DNA from: Epiperipatus broadwayi
Lineage: Eukaryota > Onychophora > Udeonychophora > Euonychophora > Peripatidae
DNA: 64,000 bases
Assembly: GCA_028023455.1 (NCBI GenBank)
Contig: JAQFVV010012396.1
Location: 3,354,156-3,418,155, forward strand
Direction of reading: 5' to 3'
Shown here: in pieces, positions 36,101 through 47,971 of the stretch
Layout of the letters: every line of letters begins with the position of its first letter
Numbering within the stretch: the first letter of the stretch is position 1
Notes under the pieces: generated by a model
The model's input: only the letters and a program-made list of their open reading frames with translations
What the model was told of the DNA's origin: nothing
Databases searched by the model: none
Translations under genes and position numbers: made by a program

Positions 36101-38862
36101 TATTTAACGGGTAAAATAAATATTGAAAATTATCAGAAGTAACTGGAAAAAAAAATGCTATAACAAGATATTTCTTGTTTAAAGTTTGAACCGAATTTAT
36201 ACTATATTAATTAAGGAATTTAGTCCCAGTTATTCTTTAATAACACATCCACTTTATTTGGTTTAAGATAGTATGCTACCAATTACTTTTTGAACATTCC
36301 TTCATTAAAATTAAAATTATTATTCTTTTCTCCTGTCATGTCCATTGATTTCAGATATTGATCGAAGTATACATTGTAACATAGGTTTATTACGATTAGT
36401 GTGTTTTCTTATCTTGCCTAAATATGGCATTGGTATATGCTTAATATCAGCATAGGTAATACTTATAATGTATTTATTTTGTGGGATGAAAATGATCTCC
36501 CCAAAAGCTTTATTTTCCATGAGAAGAATAGTTTAAACATAATGTTAGGGTATGTTTCATAGCCCATGTGATCGATTCTCATGAATAGAACGATCAAGAG
36601 TTTATATAGCATTTAGGATGATTAATTTGTTTAAATCCCAGGAGAGGATTATACTTGGTGTGTGTTCGTTTTATGCCTGAGTAAGAGGCAAGAAACCACA
36701 AAAATACTTTAGTGTAGTAGTTTACTCTGCAGACATTCGTTGTTATTCTGCATTCCTCATGTGAATATAAAGATAGTTCCACCATGGAAGGTGTTGATTA
36801 TTGTGCTTTGTTTTAAAAGTTAGGGCAAGGATAAAGGTCATGTTGGAGGAGTTAGTTTTTCAAGGTGCACTTTAGTATCAATAGTGCATTAGTAATTGAG
36901 ATCAATATCTGTATTGTGCTGCTGAATCTTGCTAGTAGTTGACAAGCAAACCAATGGAGAAAGTAAGTTAAAATTGCATAATTTAAACGCTTATTCGCTG
37001 GAGAAATATTCAAACGCAATGTTTAATGTTAGTTAATAATTAAGTAATATTCATAGTTTAAATTACACTTATGAATAAAAGATTTATCGTAACTTAAGTT
37101 AACATTAAGTTAAATGTAAGATGGTGAGTGCGACTTCTGATAAATGACCCATAAATAGAATAGGTTGTCCAATTAAAAACCATAACTTAATTAAATGTAT
37201 TAGAAATAAATTTAGTATTTTGCGTATTTCATATTATAATTAAGTCAATTAAAAACAAAAATAGTTAGTCAATAACTTTAAGTAAAAGCTTATAGAAAGT
37301 TTACCAAACTTATAAAATAGTGTATTGGTAAATGAGATGTACTAGTTAGTCAATTCGCATGATTGCAAACACGTGAAGTTGTAATTTTAATCCATACCTA
37401 AACAATAGACAGATTAATGTTGGTTTATGTATTGTATCAGTGTGAGATTATTTAATAAATTTGTAGATTTTTTTTTTGTGATAGTAATAAATTATAGTCT
37501 TGTCAATATTTGTTGTAGGTTCATTTTTTTTTTTTTGGTATGTTAAATATAAGTGTGTTTGCACAATATTTGCAAAACCTTTTCTTGAGTCCAAAATCAT
37601 TTCAAACTTTCAAAAACTTAATATACCAGATAGACAAATTTAAGCAGATCGGAACATTTCATTTCATTTTATTTTAATGAGAATTATTTATGGAATTGCA
37701 AACTTCAGACTAAACATTTTGTAAGTGTAAAAATGAATTTATTCCCAAGTCATTAACTCTGAATGCACATTATTCCATTCACATTTAGTTAAATTGTCAA
37801 AGTAATGAGTCTTAGTTAATTTATTGCGTTGTCATCTATGATGAAAGGACACAAAAAGCACCCTTGTCTTTTTATTATTCTGGCTGAGATTCTGGATAAA
37901 AGGGCTGTATTATTCAAAATTGTATGTCATTATTGAGTACAATTATCATCTCTTTAAATGATATAGTAGTTGCCATGAGATATGAAGACACATTGACTTT
38001 GAAGTAAAGTAAATGTTTCCTATAATCGACCAGAATGCCAGTCATATGTGACAGCACAGTACTGTCAAGCATTTTCCTAAATTAAACAAAGAAACCCTGA
38101 GATTATTATTGTCATTATAATTAATTATTCTTTTATTAAGTAAGTGATCAATTATTATTGATATTACAATTGTGGCGTGGCTTAAAAGAGTTTACCTTAT
38201 AATTGTGCTATCTGAAAAGTATTTTTAGATCATATTGTCAAATGATTTACATATTGGATATATTTTTTTATTTTGGTAACATTAGCAAAAACATGAGAAG
38301 TTATCATCATTGTTTAAAATGCAAATACTTATATCTCAAAGAATGTGTTTTTGATAAAGAGAGGATGTTATTTTATTCTAAATTTTTTAATTAGGGAATG
38401 ATGACAGTTTTTTTTTTTCTATCTTCCCAAGATATTTATTTTATTAATGATAATTTGTTTTATGATTTTAATTTCTGTCTTTGTCTTAACTGCACATCTC
38501 TGCATCTGAATCTTCTTATAACTAACTGACCACTGAGCTAGGCTGAGTATGCACATTGGTGAGTTTGCAGATCACCAAGAATATACTTTATTAGGTTAGA
38601 AAATGAGATGTCTAATTATAGAGGCGATTGATGTATTGAGCTTAAACTACATCTAGCTTCATCTATACTAGTTACTATATTAGTTACTATATAGTTAGAG
38701 TTAATAAGTTTATACATGTTTTTATAAGTTAGAAATGACCGACTATCGATGGCTATGTATGTTGCCACGATAATGATTAATTCATTTTATTAAGTTAGAA
38801 TATATATATATAAAGTTACTGTTAACACAAACTGAAATAATTATACAAATATATAAACCATT
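33160..38862. other. No gene seen
   Basis: About 5.7 kb of AT-rich sequence. Short frames (36320-36520 and 36594-36785 minus, 38203-38394 plus) have no recognisable motif. Small oddities are G-runs near 33750 and 34038 and a 9-bp inverted repeat ATTGAGATA...TATCTCAAT at about 33775-33808. Confidence 0.4.
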
Positions 38863-38880
38863 ATGTGATGTGATGTGATG
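38863..38880 (-). repeat. CR1-like 3' terminal pentamer repeat
   Basis: Plus-strand ATGTGATGTGATGTGATG, meaning CATCA units at the 3' end of the minus-strand element. The same tail marks the truncated copy at 22312. Confidence 0.85.
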
Positions 38881-38951
38881 TATTTTGGCTTCTCCTTAAA
38901 TGAAGTCAAGAATATCTCAGCAATTATGCATAGATAGCCCTGTTAGTCACT

Positions 38952-41900
38952 TTATTTTCCATTCCCCACTCTCCCATATTCTGCCCCATCCCATTCCCAC
39001 AACTTAATCTTTGTCAACTCTATGGCCTTTATATCTAAATCCCCCTCATCTTTTTGCAACCCCAGCATAAAAACCAATAACTCACTTTCTGTATAATCAC
39101 TTTGTTCATATCTATTCTCCCATAATTTCATTATCTGTACCCTTTCTGCTTTCAAACATTTACATTCAATCAACAGATGCCTAATATTTTTTATACCTTC
39201 CTTACACAATTTGCACACTAAATCACCCATAGTTTTCCATTTACATATATATTCTCTTGTTGCTAAAGATCCCGTTCGAGCCCTAAACAATAAACTACTT
39301 TCCTTACTATTATCATAAGTTAACTTGCATCCAATGTTCCATTTACTTCTATATATATTTAAACTATTCTTACCCTCCACACTAGTTCTCCATCTCTCGA
39401 ACTTCCTATTTTTTTATTAATCCTTCTATTCTTTTATCTCATTTTTTACCACTATAACACTCAACAATCCTCCTAACACATTCATCCCATCTTTTATACA
39501 AGTATACTGATATAAATTCTTTATCCAAATCATTTGCATACTGAATTACCTTTCTCACCTATCTTGTTACCTGCCCTAAACTGCACCCTACTAAACATTT
39601 TCATTTTATTTTTTGCATCTCTCATATAAAACTTGACCATCCCATTTCTCCTTGAATTGCCTCCTTTGCTGTCCATATTTCTGCATCTAATGCATGTCTT
39701 CCTATTTCCCTTTGTATTTTCTCTAAATAATCTAAAACCTTTTTACTAACACATAATGCATCATTACTATATGTTAACCCTGCTACTGCAACTTTTGTCT
39801 ATACAATACTAGCTACATCATATTTATTATATGAAAATAACAGTTAATTTCTTTACCAAATCCTTTCTTTTTTTTGCTTTATTTACCAATTTTTTCTCCC
39901 ATTCATCCAAGCAATTTTCCTGATTAAATAAGATGATTCCCAAATACCTATATCTATCCACCATACTTAACTTTTTATACCCCAATGAAAATTCTACATC
40001 TTCTCTTTCCCCAGTATTAACCATCATTATATTTGATTTTTCTTCACTAAATTTAATCCCTATCTCTTTACCCACCCTTGCACATGTCCTCAACATAATT
40101 ACCATATCTTTTCTTCTTTCTGCACACAAAAAGATATCATCTGCAAAACAGACCCAACAAAGTATATACTCCCTTGCCACCTATTAATGGTATCTCTATT
40201 TCTTTTCCTAGTCTTTCTATTCCTTTTTCTCCATTCCACTCAAATACAATAAAAACAAAATAGGTGACATAGGACATCCTTGTCTTAATCCCACCCCATT
40301 TTTAACTTCAACTGATTCTATATCCCTTAATTGGTAAATATAATAATTATTTTCATATAATTTCTTAATAATATTTACTAAAGCTTCATCCATTCCCAAA
40401 TTTGCTAACCTTACCCATAATATATTTCTATTTACTCTATTATATGCTTTCTCTATATCTATAAAACTCATATATAAAAATCTACTTAAATTCCTACTCA
40501 TCTCCATAAGTTGTGTAACTACAAACAAACTATCTCCTATATGCCTATCTGGCCTAAAACCTCCTTGCATTTCCCCCACTACATTATTCTCTTTCATCCA
40601 TTTTACAACTCTTCCAGCTACCATATATGAGAAAATTTTATATAAAACTGATGTTACCACTATCAGTCTATAATTATTTAACTTTCTATGATTCTTACCC
40701 TTTCCTTTAAATAATAATTTTATTCTTGTATTACTCAACTACCTGAAAAAACTCTCTTCTGTGCCATCTTATTAAAACATGATAATAACTTTGCATTTGC
40801 TCTATGCCCTGAATTTCTTACCATCTCTGCTGCCCACCCATCTAAACCTCTTGCCTTTCCACTTTTCAATCTCTTCTCTGCCTCATTCAGTTCATTTTTT
40901 GTTAACCTAATATTCCCATTATTAAATGCTTTCATGTTTTCTATCACTAAGTTCTTCACATATGACATCTTTTCTATATCCATTACATATCTATTTAAGA
41001 TTCTCTCTAACTCTTCTCTAGAGCTACACTCTATTCCCTCATCATCTATTAATACTATCACTTTCCCCCCTACATTTCTCCTTTTAATGTAACTCCAAAA
41101 TTTTTTACTCCCATCTCTTCAACTTTTATTAATATCCTCCAACAATTTACTATTTAACTTCATCCTCTGTCTATAATTATCCATTTTAGCCAACTTCTTC
41201 TTTTCTAAGTACTTTCCCCATTTAACTTTAATATCGTTTTCACTCTCTTTGTTCTTAATAGCACACCTATATTCTCGGCATGCTTTTTTCCTCTTTTTTA
41301 ACTCTCATTTTTTATTAATTTTATTCTTCTGCATATTCTCAACTAAAACCCTATTTGCCACTTTTTCTATTTCACCACACCAGTCCTTAAAGCTCACCTC
41401 CAACCAACTGTTCCATGGTTTCTTCAACTTTTATCTTATACTCTTCCAACTTATTCTTATCATTCACTCTCCATCCATATCTTTCACTATTGTTTCTACC
41501 TTTATATCTATCCTCCATCACATTACTAACCATTTCTATTACAATAAACTTATGATCCCTATTACATATTCTCTCTTCATTATCAAACACCTTAATTTTC
41601 CATATTTTATTCATTCCCTCTTTCTCTACCAATATATAATCTATTGTGTGAAATATATTATTCCTAGACCATGTGTATTGTCCCTCATAAATATTTGATA
41701 AATTCCCAATGCTCAAATTTACTCTTTGACAAAAAATTTTCAAAAACTGCCCATTCTTATTATCTACATCATCAATTTCTTCAATATGCCCATTCATATC
41801 CCCTATAACCATTATTCCTTCCTTCTTTTTTTAAAACTCTGTATATCCTTAATTAGGCATTCATATATACTACTGTTCCATTCCATTACAGTTTGACTAT

Positions 41901-42215
41901 CTCCAGTGGCTATATACACTACAGCCACCATCCATTCTTGTCTACCCAATCTTATTTCAAACCACACATGCTCTTGACATTTAACAATATTTAAATATTT
42001 TTTTCAATATAACACCTATACCACCACCACCTTTTCTTTTCTACTTATACCCTGCCATACCACCTCTTCCAAAATAGGTTCATATTCTTCTTTTAGATGA
42101 GTTTGTACTACTGCTAATACCTCAAGCTCTTCATTTTTCAATTGCTTTATTTAATTCCAGCCACTTTTATGGTCTCCCTCCCACCTTGCATGTTCAAAAA
42201 CCCAATTTTAACAAA
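38952..42215 (-). pseudogene. CR1-like ORF2: endonuclease-RT polyprotein, broken
   Basis: Pieces in order from 42215: an endonuclease start with GFLNMQGG, then VVQTHLKE (the E/T-H motif), YIATGDS, GDMNGHI, TIDYILV and RDHKFI (41812-41387). These are the family blocks of APE-type endonucleases. RT follows with GKARGLDGWAAEM (41061-40735), FIDIEKAYNRVNR and GLRQGCPMSP (40738-40217) and the catalytic FADD in CWVCFADDIFL (40180-39827). The C-terminal part (39380-38952) has CKLC and HLLIECK, the Cys/His motif. Several stops and frameshifts separate these pieces, so the copy cannot make an intact enzyme. In active relatives the protein nicks DNA and copies the RNA at the nick. Confidence 0.9.
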
Positions 42216-42219
42216 TTTT

Positions 42220-43412
42220 TTATTTGCTAACTATTCTTTTATAAATTCTTTTGATTCTTTCTTCTCCATTATGTTTAAAACAAACTTTCTTACCATTAAT
42301 CTTACAGAACCATTCTTTTTCCACATCTATACTTATATCTAAATCAACCATCTTTTGCTTATTTCTTACATACCATACATTCTTCTTCCTTTTGATAATA
42401 TTACAATTTAAAGCCCAGCCTCCTTTAAAAGTTTTTGAATTATATTTTTTAAATATCAGACTCCTTAAAACTTCACTTCCTTGTTTTCCTAAGTGCAATC
42501 CATCTTTACTATATAACTTCCTCTTTCCCCTAAACCAATCCCATACATCCACAAACACAACATTATTTCTCTCACACAATTTTTTCAATCTCTCATTTAT
42601 AGAACAAGCCCTATCTAACAAATGCCTCTTGTCAAATCTTGGTAATACTCCAACTACCCCTACTCTTTCTTTAATATCCCTCAAATTCCTAATCAATTCT
42701 ACATACTCATCCATTACTCTCTCTGATGGCTCTAACAAATTATTAGTCCCTACCATAACATATACATCTCTACTACCTTGCTTTTTTACTTTATCTGTCA
42801 CATCCCTAATTTTAGCTCTAGGCAAACATACTCTAACATACCTGCTTCTATTTTCCCTTGCAATTATATCCCCACATTCTCTTATTAGTGAATCTCCTAT
42901 CAATACTGTCTCATATTTTACTTTTTCTACTCCATCTGTAACTTTTTCTACCATCTTCTGGATTTTTTATCCATTCCTCCTTATCATTTCTACTCAATAA
43001 TTCCTTTATCTCCTCACTCTTCATCTCTGACAATTTTAATTTTACTTCTACATCCTTCACTTCTTCCTCTATCTTACTTATTCTCTGGCTAACCATCTCC
43101 ACTGCCTACTACTTTCTCCACCCATATTTCCTGACACTCCACTAAAACCATACTCTGTCCTATCTTCCTTAAGTACATTTTGCTCCCTCTCCTCTGACTT
43201 TCTCTCTAGACTACCTACACTTTGAAAACACTTTCTCACCTCTTTAATCATATTTACACACTGACTACATAACCAGCAACCTGTTACATCTTTTCTATTC
43301 TTATTCAAACATTTCAAGTGATAATCTCAGCACACACTGTACACTCTATCAGCGCTCACCCAATTCTTTTCTGCCAATTGTATATACATTGTGCAATACA
43401 AATGCAATCCAT
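42220..43412 (-). pseudogene. CR1-like ORF1: PHD finger, coiled coil, SGNH esterase
   Basis: The likely start is the ATG at 43412 (MDCICIAQC). A PHD-type zinc finger follows, with DYHLKCL and CWLCSQC; it is interrupted by a frameshift and a TGA near 43325. A Glu/Lys-rich coiled coil lies at 43102-42911. The 244-codon frame 42954-42220 is an intact SGNH/GDSL hydrolase-like domain: VLIGDSLIRE with the nucleophile Ser, VMVGTNN as block III, and SKDGLHLGKQG with the Asp and His. All three catalytic positions are present. Such esterases occur in ORF1 of CR1-clade LINEs; their role in transposition is unsettled. ORF1 ends only ~5-10 bp before ORF2 homology begins. Confidence 0.88.
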
Positions 43413-43926
43413 ATTCTTATTTTTCAAGTCACTTATTCTATATTTGACTTTATAGTACCTCTCCTATTTTTCAAACACCCTTACATGGAAAAATAAAGAT
43501 AAAATTTTTTTTACTTTTTCCCAAACCTGATCAAACTATAACCACGTGTTTTCTCACGGTAGGCCTCCCAACATTGTTCTTTTTCTCAAAATAAATCTCT
43601 ATTTTAAAATTTTAAAAACCTTCAGTACTTAACTAAAATGAATTAATTTTACATATAACTTTTTTTTTATAAATATCCTTACGGTAACACACATTCAACA
43701 AGAACAATTTTTTTTAAAAAAAACTTCTATACCTAAAATGGCGAATGAAAACCTTTCAAACAATTAAACATAAAAATTTTCAATCTTTCAGATAAAACTC
43801 ACTCTCTTGATCACAATTTATACTTTCATACACAATAATTAGTCTTTTTAGTGATGCTCTCAAAATATCAATTGTCTACATAATTGACAACCAGCATAAA
43901 AAAAGATTTTAAATTACAAATATCCA

Positions 43927-44036
43927 GTAACGCCCTCTGTTTAAAAGTCTATATCTCAATAATAGCGAACTTCAAAATCATACCATTTTGAAGTTCACTA
44001 TTATTGAGATATAGACTTTTAAATAGAGGGTGTTAC
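43927..44036. repeat. 110-bp hairpin, ~50-bp arms
   Basis: GTAACGCCCTCTGTTTAAAA... on the left is mirrored by ...TTTTAAATAGAGGGTGTTAC on the right. The internal blocks AGTCTATATCTCAATAATAG and CGAACTTCAAAAT are also paired, with about 5 mismatches and a loop of under 10 bp. It lies ~350 bp upstream of the presumed CR1-like 5' end. It may be a small MITE or part of another element. Confidence 0.85.
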
Positions 44037-45236
44037 TACTATTGGTATCTTGATCTTTCTTCTAAAGAAAAAAAACTATTTAAAATATGTTATTGACTTC
44101 CATACCTGAAATATACCAGGATTAAAAATATTGATTATCTAAAATTTTCCTGTGAAACTTTATTAATGACAACTTGAGATTTAAAGATAGAATCAATGCA
44201 ATTACATATCTGCAAATGATCTTTAACCAAAACCTTAAATCTAAAGCAATAGTAAGATTTTTAAGCTCAAGTCAATCTGTTTGTGTAGTTGTATAAATCT
44301 GTCTCAGATCAATAACTATATATTTCAGTAATCTCACTTTTTTTAAAACTCCAGGCACCTACATTTTCTGTCATGAAAAGTGTGTATCAATATAATATTA
44401 CTTAAATTTTTTAGCTATCACAATACGACATATATAAGATCAATAATTACTCTCACACTCACTATAGTAATATAGAGTAATCAGTGATTATTGGATGTAG
44501 TATATATAAAAATAAACCAAATAATCATAGGTAAGTTTGGATAAATGAGAATATTAGTTAAGAGGAAAAATTTAAAGAAAACATAATTTGATTTACTGTA
44601 TAAATTGTAATACTCAGTTTATTTATGACAATTGTTTATATAAAGTAGTTTACTGATGTAGAAAATTAATAAAAAAAATAGATATGGTAAAAAAAAACAA
44701 AGAAATATAAACGTTTTTGTATTATATATATAAAGCTTTAAAACTACCAAGAAAAATGGAAATAATATTTTAAACTAAATTTTTATGAAAAAACATATAA
44801 AAAAGTTTGTTATTTAATGGTGAATGCAGTAGATAAACATGAGTTATTTTTTTAAAACTAAAATTGTTTTAGAAAAGTGGTTTTATTTGATGCTGCAAAT
44901 TTATAGAATTTCATATTATTAAAAAAATCTGTAGTGTAATATATTCATTTTTTTATCAGTGTATGTGCACATATAAGTCTTCTACTCAATGACAGGTTGC
45001 AAATAGTTCACAATTGCTTATCATCTTTTAATATAATTTATAATAGTATCTCAATTTTAAAGATACATTATAAATTTCAGTGAATCCATTACACCATTAT
45101 ACAAATATTAAACACTTAAATAATAGTAATAAATACATACTATTCCTAAATTTATTTCATTGATTAACTTGTTTTTGTTAAGAAAACAAATCAATCTAAT
45201 ATATATATATATATATATATATATTAGATTGATTAG

Positions 45237-45285
<49 letters not shown>

Positions 45286-46270
45286 TTAGTATTTATTTTG
45301 TTATTCTATAAGAGGATTACATATAGTTCCTATTAATAATTCTTGTGAAATGCATCATTATTTATGTATCTATTTTTAAAATATGTAAAATAGAATTATT
45401 ATTAAAGTGTAGCAGCATATTGCAATTTAATATTATTACTATTATGCTAATTTTTATTTAAATATTGCAGTATTTACTTTCTATATTTTTAAATAATTTA
45501 TATTTTTAGAAAATGTATTATTTGACCAATAACATATATAATTTATTTATTTATAAGTATTTAAATTATTCCACTAAGATATTGTAAAACATTAGACATC
45601 AAAATAAATAGTAATGCATCAGTTTATTTTAAAACTAATTGATATTTCATCATGCTGAAAATTAAGTAATGTCTGAATATTGACTTTCAATCTATGAACT
45701 TCTAGCATTTTAACTCTTCTACTATTGCATTAAAATGCACAGAACACATACTTAATACATATGTATAGTTTAAATTATATATTTTCATGGACTTTTAAAT
45801 TGATAAAGAATAAAAATTAAAAGATTATATCCATGTAAACAGAGATAATTTTACCTTTGGATGTTGCCAAGAAACCATCAATACTTCTGAGGCTAAACAA
45901 GTATTCTCTATTAACTTATAACAGCTCTATTTTTTGGTGGAAAGAGATAGATAGAAAGTGAAAAAGAAAAATGTTTGCTGAGGTTATTTTTATCATATCT
46001 GTAAATGATAGCTTTGGGTAGATACATTAGAGTACATTCTATTATATAAAATATGTGCATGCATACCTATAATATATTTTTATGTGAAGTTATATTTTTT
46101 TGCAATTTTATCTTAATTAATAATGAAAAGAAATTAATATTGATGGTGTAGCTTTAAATGATAATAGGCTTGACTAAATTGGGTTTAAAAGTAGTTGGTA
46201 ATGGTAAATTATTATGGAATGATATATATATATTGTACCAATATTGGAATTGGCACATGATAATTTATCT
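44037..46270. other. No gene seen; TA microsatellites at 45199-45281
   Basis: AT-rich. Two long (TA)n runs (about 45199-45225 and 45250-45281) with flanking TTAGATTGATTAGAT form an imperfect inverted structure. Nothing coding was recognised. Confidence 0.6.
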
Positions 46271-46650
46271 AAAAAAAATTATTAAAATAATTTTTTGTAA
46301 AAGAGTTTGAAATAAAAGTTAGAAAATAATTGATTAAAAGGGGGGAGGGGGAGTTTTAGTTAGAAAAAATAAACTAAAAGTTTTATAAAGGAAGTAGAGT
46401 TTATTATTATTAGTCAAAATATAATTTAAAGCTTTAAAAATACAAATCTCTTTTCATTCAAATTAAAGAAAAAGTAATCTTAAAACTAGTTATATATGTG
46501 TGATTGTAAATAAATAAAAAATGTATGAGTAATAAATATTAAAATGAAATAAAAGAAGATTATCATTAAAAAACACAGCAATGGGTATTAATTAAAAATA
46601 TAAAACAACTGCATGGCTATTACTAATCAATCAATCTTCCAAAACATGTT

Positions 46651-46992
46651 GTCAAAGAATTATCAATGGAATTTCGACAACAGATATTGCTGGAGGATAT
46701 TACAAGGACAACATGTAACAGGTATAAATAGACCTTTTTTTATGGACAATTAATTGAGTCAGTTAAGTTTGGAGAAACCAATCATTCAGTCAAGTAATTG
46801 TTTCAATTCAGATAACAGTGCGTCAAGAATTATCAATGGAATTTTGAAAACAGATATTGATGGAGGATATTACAAGGACAACATGTAACAGGTATAAATA
46901 GACCTTTTTTTTATCGGACAATTAATTGAGTCAGTTAAGTTCGGAGAAACCAATCATTCAGTCAAGTAATTGTTTCAGTTCAGATAACAGTG
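46651..46992 (+). repeat. 171-bp tandem duplication containing the TATA region
   Basis: Copies at 46651-46821 and 46822-46992 each hold AGAATTATCAATGGAATTT, TACAAGGACAACATGTAACA, a TATAAATA box, and GTCAAGTAATTGTTTCA(A/G)TTC. The right palindrome arm has only one copy. Duplicated promoter/enhancer blocks are common in retroelement U3 regions. That this one arose after the palindrome formed is inferred. Confidence 0.85.
46723..46730 (+). promoter_or_regulatory. TATA box of the LTR-like arm
   Basis: TATAAATA, duplicated at 46893-46900 and mirrored at 49033-49040. Downstream TCAGT phrases (for example TTTCAGTTCAG near 46975) resemble an animal initiator. Confidence 0.5.
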
Positions 46993-47953
46993 CAGTTTAT
47001 TAGGTATCCAAAAACAGAAATGCAGTGCTGAGCAGCTTTTGGTGAGCACACATCTTTCTCCAGCCTTAGTCAAATAAGATCAGCAATATCAGCCGGTGAA
47101 ATAATGTCTGCGTAACAGCTTAGAAATCCTCCATCAAATATTCACTGTCTCCAGAAATAATAATCATGAAGAATAATAAAACTCCTCAAGAAAACATCCC
47201 AGCCAGTTGGAAGCATTCATAATGGAAGCAGCAAACAAGAAGAAAACAAACTTCTAAATCTACGTTCAAAATCCTAGGTAAAACATTTGCTTATTTTTGT
47301 TTATACCATAATAGCCATTGCATTAATTCATAAAGCCTCCAGAGACAAGTAATTTGAACTCTATAATCATGCATAAAATGAACTATTGATGTGCATGTTT
47401 GTAAATGCTATATGATTTTATAAACATCAAATATTATTTATGCTTTTCATAAGATATATATTATAGTGTGTTAATTTAAAATGTGCGTGTGTTATATTAG
47501 TTAAAAAATTATAAAGATGTTTAAATTTAGTAAATTAATGATAGTTAATAAATTGTCTTAAAACCTAAACTCTATTTGTCGGTCAATTCTTTTTATCAAC
47601 TCTCTTACCAATCTCTCTTACAATTCTTTTTACCACTAATTATGTATAATCTGTTAGTGATTACCAACAACTGAGCTAGTCATGGATACTTAGGTGTTGA
47701 GTTAGTGGCCATTGTTCAAAGTGCATTATTTATTCATTCTTGGATAATTAACTGGCACCCGTGTTTACACGAAACAAAAAATTGCTTTGAACTCTGGTGT
47801 TGAACTCAACAGTCAAGAAGAATTTATGTCCTGGAAATGTAATGCTAGTTATATATTTTATAGCTATTGTTTGGGCATACATACTCTCTGAGCATGTTCT
47901 TCTCTGCCTAAAAGACTGGTGTTTCAATAGACCCATTTCAAACCTGGTACAAA

Positions 47954-47971
47954 TGGTGCCCAATGTGGGAC
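47954..47971 (+). other. Primer-binding-site-like sequence (tRNA-Lys type)
   Basis: TGGTGCCCAATGTGGGAC compared with the known tRNA-Lys1,2 site TGGCGCCCAACGTGGGGC. Two of the three mismatches turn CG into TG, as expected from CpG decay. It sits exactly at the palindrome centre. The site is itself partly self-complementary, so part of the central pairing is intrinsic. Confidence 0.55.

Larger units (their letters stand above)
38863..43560 (-). mobile_element. CR1-like LINE, nearly full length, mutated
   Basis: Minus-strand non-LTR retrotransposon with ORF1 (PHD finger, coiled coil, esterase), ORF2 (endonuclease, RT, C-terminal zinc motif), a short 3' UTR and a simple-repeat tail of TGATG units at 38863-38880. 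An ORF1 with PHD plus esterase is typical of the CR1 group, and CR1 elements end in short tandem repeats rather than poly-A. The 5' boundary is estimated; sequence to about 43560 may be 5' UTR. The coding strand is unusually purine-rich, so the plus strand shows long pyrimidine-biased frames that are antisense shadows. Confidence 0.9.

Noticed and set aside
38863-38880. Pentamer tail considered as telomere-like repeat
   Set aside because: It sits precisely at the LINE 3' end, and the same tail marks the truncated copy at 22312.
42251-43000. 249-codon plus-strand frame
   Set aside because: Antisense of the purine-rich esterase part of CR1-like ORF1. The minus strand carries the recognisable motifs.
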